A DNA stretch of 64,000 bases from Cornus controversa (taxonomy: Eukaryota; Streptophyta; Magnoliopsida; Cornales; Cornaceae), in the NCBI GenBank assembly GCA_026545225.1, contig CM048854.1, positions 28,959,230 to 29,023,229 of the forward strand, in the 5' to 3' direction. Each line of letters begins with the position of its first letter. Position 1 is the first letter of the stretch. This document shows, piece after piece, positions 57,409 through 64,000 of the stretch. The notes beneath the pieces are model-generated. The model did not search any database, was not told the DNA's origin, and saw nothing but the letters and a program-made list of their open reading frames with translations. A program made the translations under genes and the position numbers.

Positions 57409-57614
57409 GTTTGGCAAAGCTTTTGCTTCATCTTTTACGCTGAAGAAAAAGATAAGCAGAAGCTAAATGAGAAAGTTGGTGGCTATTAACTTTCTTTTAA
57501 CGCTCTTTTTGAACTCCAAATCTCTTCAGTTTTACCAATCCAAACACTCTCCAAAACGACTTTTGAGCTTAAAAAGTCAAAAACCGCTTTTCAAAAGCCG
57601 ATCCAAATAGGGTC
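57409..57614 (-). mobile_element. MITE, about 206 bp (AAAAGCGGCTTT family, copy 2)
   Basis: The reverse complement aligns along its full length with 33172-33377 (TATTTGGATCGGCTTTTGAAAAGCGG, GAGAGTGTTTGGATT, CTCATTTAGCTTCTGCTT, TTGCCAAACA). The ends carry TGTTTGG/CCAAATA-type inverted termini. Confidence 0.65.
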
Positions 57615-57697
57615 TTGTTAGAACATAATTATTACAAATGAATTGTGGCTTATTGGGTAGACAGTCACTCTTTAATGAACTAGACAAGGGTTTGAAT

Positions 57698-58332
57698 CTA
57701 GGAAGTACAATACCCTGAAAAAAGTCCATTGGCTGTATCGGACACCTATCCAATGCAAATATGTTTAGGATACAATCGGATGTGTATTCGATTAGTATCC
57801 AATTTTTTAAATAATTTTTTGAATATCGGATACATCTGAGATACCCTGGAGATGCCGATGGAATGCATCAGGATAAGTTAAAGATACGGCCAAGATACGT
57901 TTCTGACAAATTTGTAATTTTTTTTTGTCTTAAAAGGCCGGTCAAATTGTAATATTAAAAAGTTTATAGATTAAAAGATTAGGGTCAGATTATATTAATA
58001 ATAATAATAATAAAATTTTAGAAATCCCAAACAATAGATTAATAGTTTAAATGGATGGATGTTTATGTTGTAAATTAAAAAATAAGTAGCAATGTTTATT
58101 GCCTAAATGATAGAATGAATGAACTTATATTTTGCATAAAATCTCTAAATACATTTCTTGTATTGTTGAAGAATAAAAGTTAATTTTTTATGTATAATAA
58201 TAATATTATTATTATTACTTTTTTTTTTTTTTTGATGTATCGTTATCATATCCGTATCCTATTTTGTTAAGATTTGCAGTATCACCCTGTCTGTATCGTA
58301 TTGTACCTGTATCTCATGTCTATGCTTCCTAA
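57698..58332. mobile_element. hAT-type non-autonomous element, 635 bp (AAGCACNGACAC family, copy 3)
   Basis: The left end is CTAGGAAGTACAATACC and the right end, reverse complemented, TTAGGAAGCATAGACATG. A perfect 8-bp direct repeat GTTTGAAT flanks it (57690-57697, 58333-58340). The inside near both ends has GGATAC/GTATCC runs that parallel the GGACAC/GTGTCC runs of the other two copies with C-to-T type changes. No transposase is seen. This is the most decayed of the three. Confidence 0.75.
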
Positions 58333-58340
58333 GTTTGAAT

Positions 58341-60040
58341 CCTAGTCACTTCTATTTTGGTTCGTGTAGATTCGAACCAATCCGACTCGGCAAACCATGA
58401 GTCATTAGGTTTAATCAAGGGTTAGTCTAGTGCGCAAAAATTTTATCATTGAAGTGTGAAACAGTGATATATGCGCAATTTTACATAAAATTATTTTCGA
58501 TTTTGAAAACACGACCTACGTGTTACAATTGAGCAACTTTATCATTCATTCAACACTCATTCTCTATTTATTATATAGTTGTTAATGAAATTTATGAATT
58601 ATAAATATTACAAATATTTTTTTTGTATTAGTATATCAAACATATAAAAAATGAGAAGGTTGATGAAATCAAATAGTGTATTGTCTAACAAAACAGAAAT
58701 CAAATGACATTGAAGAAGTTACGAGGATTAGGAACAAAAACAAAAACAAAAACTAAGGATTATTTTCATTTTCAAGAAGAGGAAAACTGTTACTGAATAT
58801 CCGACACAATATTTTAATGACATGATAACTTACGAGCTTTTAAGTAATGTGTTGAATTACAATTTAACTGTATTGAACATACTATACTATAACACGGTGT
58901 TGTGTACCGCAGACTATCCCTGTCCTAGTAAAAAGAAAAATGGATAGTAGATATCAAACCATCAACAACGAAGATAAAAAGGAGATAAGATAAGTGATAA
59001 TGCATGCATGTTTTGAGTAGGTCTGTTGAAAAGAAACTTGAAGCATCAGCTATAATTCAACCCCTTCATGTCTCTGACACACTTTATGCCTACACATGAT
59101 ATCCTCTAATAACAAATTTTGGTTTTCTTATGAAAAAAAAAAAAAGTTTAAATTTTGTTATTGTTTTCAGATAATTGAGTTAAAAAAAGAAATTAATATT
59201 AGACTAAAAAAAACACCATACATTGGTGGATTTCTTTTCTAACTCAAATTTAACTATTTTAATTATTAATTGAAACTATACAAAAATGAGCAATCAGTAT
59301 TTTTATTTTTGAATTGAAATGGGCTTACATTGTCTCCAAAATAGACTTGTAAGAGTATTGTGTCCCCAAATCAAATAAGAGGGAACATCAACTTGTCTTG
59401 TTAGGATTGGCAGCTTTTCTTTTGTTTTTATTATTTTGCTTTTTTCCCCCACAATATAGCCTTTTGATACCCATAATACAATGAATAATAGAAGTGAAAT
59501 TTCACTTAGTGTTCAAGGACAAGAAGAAAAAAAAAATGTGTTTTAAGTATATGAATAGAAAATCGTTTAAAGGTGTCAAATCATTTTTAATGCTTATTAA
59601 TTTGATAAAAAATCAAGTAGTTAAGATCTTGAGTTTTTTTTTTAAATTACTTTCGCTTTCAATTGATAATTTTCCTTAAATATTTTAATTTTAAAAATTC
59701 TATCATGGTGCCACACAATTACTTTAAAGGAGATTCCATGTTGTGGAATCAAGTATTGTTCATTTTATATGGAAAAACTCAAACTCACAACCCCCAGTAA
59801 ATTATCATGTTTGTTTACCAAGGCTCATTTGACAATCGTTTTTTATTTTGCGTTTCTGTTTTAAATGAAAACATAAATAATATTTTTGTCATGGAGTGTG
59901 TTCAATAGTCATTGAAAACTTGTTTGGTAACGGTAAAATTTGTTTCAAAATTTTTGAAGACAAAAATATGAAGAAAAAATTTGGTAAAAAATGTCGCAAG
60001 ATTGAAAAACAAAATTAGTAGTTAGAAAAGGCTATCTAGA
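58341..60040. other. Intergenic, no gene seen
   Basis: AT-rich DNA between the hAT-type element and the start of duplication unit 2. Short open frames (e.g. 59494-59679) are Lys/Phe-rich low complexity and not supported. Confidence 0.5.
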
Positions 60041-60674
60041 GTTATCACTGTGGCTTCATCTAGTATTGTTTCACTGTTATTGATAGGGGGTCATACTGCA
60101 CATTCTACATTCTGCATTCCACTAGATATGTTGGAAAATTCAATTTGTGGGTTTACATAGTAATCGTTGCATGTAATGTTATTTAGGTAAGCGAAATTGA
60201 TAATTTGGGATGAAGTTCCTATGCATCATAGGTATTGTGTGGAAGTTGTTGATCGCACTCTTTAGGATATTTGCAATAATAAGAAGTCATTTGGGAGTAT
60301 TACTGATGTTCTTGGCAGAGATTTCAGACAGATCTTACAAGTTATACAAAAGGGCACCCGTGAAGAAATTGTGGGCGCAACTTTGAGACGCTCCGTACTC
60401 TGGAATCAGGTACACATTCTAATTTTGAATTTGAACATGCACCTAAATAACACAGACACTGCAAATGCAGACTTTTCAAATTTCTTGATGGAGATAATAT
60501 TTCTGCAAGTATACAAGTTGTTAATAATTTTACTAGCGTGTTGTTTTTTGATATCCCACCTTAACATTTGTTTTTTTTTAGATTGGATCAAACCCACAAG
60601 AAAATACAAAACTTCCACAGACAATACGAAAGTGCAGGAATTTAAATGACTTACTATGTGTAGTTTATTTAGAC

Positions 60675-61336
60675 TTGAGCTTTGCGAGTACAGTTACAAC
60701 AAGTTCTTTAAATAAGCGTACAATTCTTTCTGCCCAAAATGATGATGTTAGTACTATCAATAGTGTTACATTAAATATATTTCCTAGGGAGATGGTTACT
60801 TATTTTTCAATTGACAAAATATTGGAAGATAAGTTAGTAGATCGAACCATTACTAATCGATATCCTAATGAATTTTTAAACTCATTAGATCCTTCAAGGT
60901 TACCACCCTTTAAGCTAAATTTGAAAATAGGATGCCTAGTTATGTTGTTGAGGAATATTGCACCCAAAGATGGCCTATGCAATGGCACACGACTAATGGT
61001 TATGAAGTGTGCACATCACATAATTGAGGCACAGATTCTGACGGGAGATAAATGTGATATTTTGTCTTTATTCTAATAATATCCTTGATTCCATCTTCTT
61101 CAGAATTGCCCATTAAAATGACAAGACATCAATTTCCTATTCGATTGGCCTATGCAATGACCATGAATAAATCTCATGGACAATCTGTTCCATTTGTTGG
61201 GGTTAATTTGCGCACACCGGTATTTAGTCATAGGCAGCTATATGTTGCACTGTCTAGATGCACCAGTTCTGAACGTATAAGTATCCTTATTCCAGACGGC
61301 AGTCTGCATTCTACAACAAATATTGTATACCCATAA
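60675..61336 (+). pseudogene. Helitron helicase C-terminal part, unit 2
   Basis: Two frames (60675-61076 and 61085-61336) together encode the same protein segment as 52585-53247. A single-base loss and a TAA near 61070 separate them. [25 protein letters not shown] and YVALSRC are visible. Confidence 0.8.
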
Positions 61337-61556
61337 GTTCTATTATAGTGTTCTAATCAAAGTGTGTCATCCAATATAACTTTGTAGGATTGGGATGCTG
61401 CTACAAGAAGCTCTGATATATCAACTCATCTTCATTACGCAATTGGAGAAGTAATGAGATAATTCAATTTTGTGTTTATTCTAAATTATTATATTTTACC
61501 TAATGTTAATATAATAAAATATTAGATGAGTCTTTTCTGAATTATTATATTACATA

Positions 61557-61829
61557 TTCCCTCCATCCCATAATTTTAGTCCTGTATTCCTTTTTGGGAT
61601 GTCCCAAAATACATGTCAATTTCCCAAAATGGGTGTACTATCTTTTATATGATTCCTAAACTACTCTTTTCAAACTCCACTATCTTAAAAGTTGGTCCAC
61701 CATATAATAATAATACTAACTTTAAACAATGACTAATATGTAAATTCATTCATTACCACTATAAAAAGTTGGCCCCATCATAAAAAGTTGGATTCCCCAA
61801 ATATCCCAAGAATTATGGGACCGAGGGAG
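61557..61829. mobile_element. Stowaway (Tc1/mariner) MITE, 273 bp, in unit 2
   Basis: The left end is TTCCCTCCATCCCATAA and the right end, reverse complemented, CTCCCTCGGTCCCATAA, with TA on both sides (61555-61556, 61830-61831). It is the duplicated partner of the copy at 53466 and is closer to the family consensus. Confidence 0.85.
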
Positions 61830-62925
61830 TATAATGTTATATATTTTGTAGATTGTTATACATAGTCACTTTCTGAAGGTGAAGTACATTCATATTGACG
61901 CAATGATATTATTCTCGGTAGTGAAAAAAATTTATGCTTCATCTTTGAAGAAGTAGAAAAGAAAGAGACGCGTGGTCATTCTTTTTTTTTAAACAGTAGC
62001 TAATGCAATTAGTGTTTTGTAAATATTTGTTTATTGACACGTTGATTATATGAAATCAGTTTCTATTTCAGTCCAATAATTTTTTGTTTTATAGTGTCAT
62101 AGGCACGAGCAATACGCTAGTGTGTGTATATATATATATGTAAACACTTGCAAAGCATAGAAGGTGGAGACAAGTCAACATTAATCAAAATCGCATGACA
62201 TCCTACGTGACAAGATTGAATAAAGAGCGAAATTAAAATAACTAGAGGAAATCACCATATTGATTCCAGTATTTGCACTCAATTCCCATAATTAGGGATC
62301 AACAGTCATAATCTGTACTTGGATTTGGAAAGAAAATATGTAATCCATGAGAAAAATATATAATCAGTTAAGAGAGAATATTATAAATACACTCACAAGG
62401 CTCCATAAAAGGGCAGATCGTGCTTCCCCAAAATACTTCGTGTTCGTGTTTTAAATTTAGGGTTAAATACAATGACCTTCCTTTAACCTAACTACAATTA
62501 GACAAAACTTTTCAAAAATCTTGCATTGACCTCCCCTTTGACATTATCAATTTACTTTTTGGTGTGATTTTACCTTAGTACCCCCAATATTTTAATGTTA
62601 AAATACCCAAAAATTTTGTTCTTGTATAATGACCAAACTACCCACCTTAAAAAAAATAGAGCTTACCAATTTTACCTTAATTTTCATCTATCCATCTTCT
62701 CGATCTCTTATATATATATATAGACACACACACATACAGAGAACACATATACACACTAGCGCCCCAACATTTTCATTACACAACTACACCAACCAAAGTT
62801 TTCACATACACACACACCAATGTAATAAGGTTTTTATCACACCACTGCACCAACCAAGGTTTTGAACTTCTCTCTTTTATATATGTGTATATATATACAC
62901 ACACACACACACACATATACACACA

Positions 62926-63134
62926 TCACTGCATGGCCCATGTTTCGCGAATGAGTTCGAAGGCCTTAAAGGCGAAATCAAACGTGCTTCTGTTATGATT
63001 TAGGTGTAAAAATAGGTCTTTGAACTGGTTATCGGCTCGATTGTAGATGATGTGGGTTTCGATAGTGGTGAGGAGTTGGGCGACGCAAGGGTTGTGTGGG
63101 TCAGATTGAGCTCTTATTGCATATTTTTCGGTGT
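62926..63134 (-). pseudogene. Unidentified protein fragment, unit 2
   Basis: The duplicated partner of 54816-55044 reads TEKYAIRAQSDPHNPCVAQL, IYNRADNQFKDLFLHLNHN and KAFELIRETWAMQ, then TGA. Its upstream end runs into a TA microsatellite (63138-63180), so the frame that continues into repeated Ile-Tyr is not protein. Family not recognised. Confidence 0.4.
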
Positions 63135-63136
63135 AA

Positions 63137-63182
<46 letters not shown>

Positions 63183-64000
63183 TTTTCCCATATTATTTAC
63201 ATCAATGTTAGTATCCTTGATTAGATTGTTTCGTATTCCATTTAAATTGCACAGGAGGATAAAACTTGAATAAGAATCATCTCCTCTGTAATTTCATATC
63301 TAGTGTCGCCAAGTATTTATATTAATAACGCAACAACTTTAAATTATGATACAATAATTACATAAAGATGTTAAATTCTCGATTTAATAATATGACAACA
63401 TTACAATACAATATAATAGATTATACAAGTGTTAACATCTTTATTGTAAATATGTTGTGAGTGTTATGTTTGTGACATTCAAATCTTACTCGGTGACTTA
63501 GTCTCCATTTGTTTCGACGTAAAATATTTTTTTGTGAAAATTTTCACAAGATGTTTGTTAGGATCACTCAAACTAATTATTCAATATTTCATCAATTCAA
63601 ATATTTTGTAAAAATATTTTACGAGTATAATATTTTTTTTAAATTTTTTAAAAAATATTTTACATTGAAACAAACGAAAGTTATATAATTTTTATAGTTA
63701 GGTGTCGCTTTCGTATTCTGAATGTACTTTCGTTTGTACCACTAAGAAATTAATCTTTTTTAGTTTTTCACTCTCTCTGACTTAGTTGGACATCGACAAT
63801 AAATTTTTTTTTTACTACACCGACATTAATTTATCTCTGCAAAAATTGAAAGGTAAAAATGTGGTCCCCACATAGTCACATGATCACATCTACATATGTG
63901 CCATATATGTTAGTTGGATCCGTCCATTTTTTTTCTTTCTTACATGCTTTATTGATTGATGATTGCATGTGGACCATAAATAAGAACCACAGTACAAAAG

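Larger units (their letters stand above)
60045..62120 (+). mobile_element. Helitron 3' part in duplication unit 2
   Basis: This carries the Walker-B region ([14 protein letters not shown], intact here), the helicase motifs through [19 protein letters not shown] (61336), and the terminal GCACGAGCAATACGCTAG ending at 62120 before T. The helicase frame is broken at about 61065-61085, where one base is missing relative to unit 1. Confidence 0.8.
60041..64000 (+). repeat. Segmental direct duplication, unit 2 (runs to the window end)
   Basis: This aligns with 52044-55913. It keeps 88 bases lost from unit 1 (about 60292-60379, encoding a VLGRDFRQILQVIQKGTREE-like helicase block). It lacks about 24 bases of unit 1 near 55033 and has a longer TA tract at 63138-63180. 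The alignment is unbroken to base 64000, so it probably continues past the window. Confidence 0.9.

Noticed and set aside
62926-63183. Ile-Tyr-repeat N-terminus of the - frame
   Set aside because: It is the translation of a TA microsatellite; only the part below about 63134 is protein-like.

Overview
The window is repeat-rich, AT-rich nuclear DNA from a flowering plant, most likely a eudicot. The evidence is the spliced genes with GT-AG introns and plant-type proteins, a chloroplast-targeted tetrapyrrole enzyme, and plant-typical transposon families (Tat-type Ty3/gypsy, PIF/Harbinger, Helitron, Mutator-like, hAT, Stowaway). The species cannot be told from the sequence.

Only two intact host genes are visible, both on the + strand. 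UFC1, the E2 conjugating enzyme of the UFM1 pathway, has three coding exons between 14308 and 16128 (174 aa). HEMA, chloroplast glutamyl-tRNA reductase and first committed enzyme of chlorophyll and heme synthesis, has three coding exons between 35579 and 39090 (548 aa). They act in unrelated processes.

Layout: 1-650 is unassigned. About 650-12443 is a decayed Tat-lineage Ty3/gypsy retrotransposon with gag, protease, RT, two RNase H regions and integrase on +, then a minisatellite, then an antisense extra ORF. A 2,730-bp solo LTR with a perfect 5-bp target duplication is nested in that antisense ORF. 12444-14307 holds a Mutator-like foldback element ending about 280 bp before the UFC1 ATG. 16129-21340 carries a hAT MITE, a 129-bp solo LTR and a second hAT-type element inside a minisatellite. 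21340-33100 contains three diverged copies of one segment, each with different insertions: a 3.9-kb PIF/Harbinger element and a tRNA-like SINE in the first, and a 1.7-kb Mutator-like element with a GRF zinc-finger pseudogene in the second. A second Tat element remnant (3' part only) lies before the third copy.

Downstream of HEMA: a hAT MITE at 40598-41269, tandem repeats, exon-like gene fragments at 42739-43512, a 1.3-kb hAT-type element at 43665-44985, and a degenerate Helitron (about 47832-54020) with recognisable Rep and Pif1-type helicase pieces. The Helitron 3' part plus about 1.9 kb of flank (52044-55913) recurs in direct orientation from 60041 to the window end, which indicates a segmental duplication with a period near 8 kb.

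Many transposon boundaries could be fixed to the base from target-site duplications. No clearly new biological system was found. The most notable points are a three-member hAT-type family with a shared terminus, paralogous empty sites for several insertions, a long inverted repeat just before a transposase start, and a composite of captured gene fragments.
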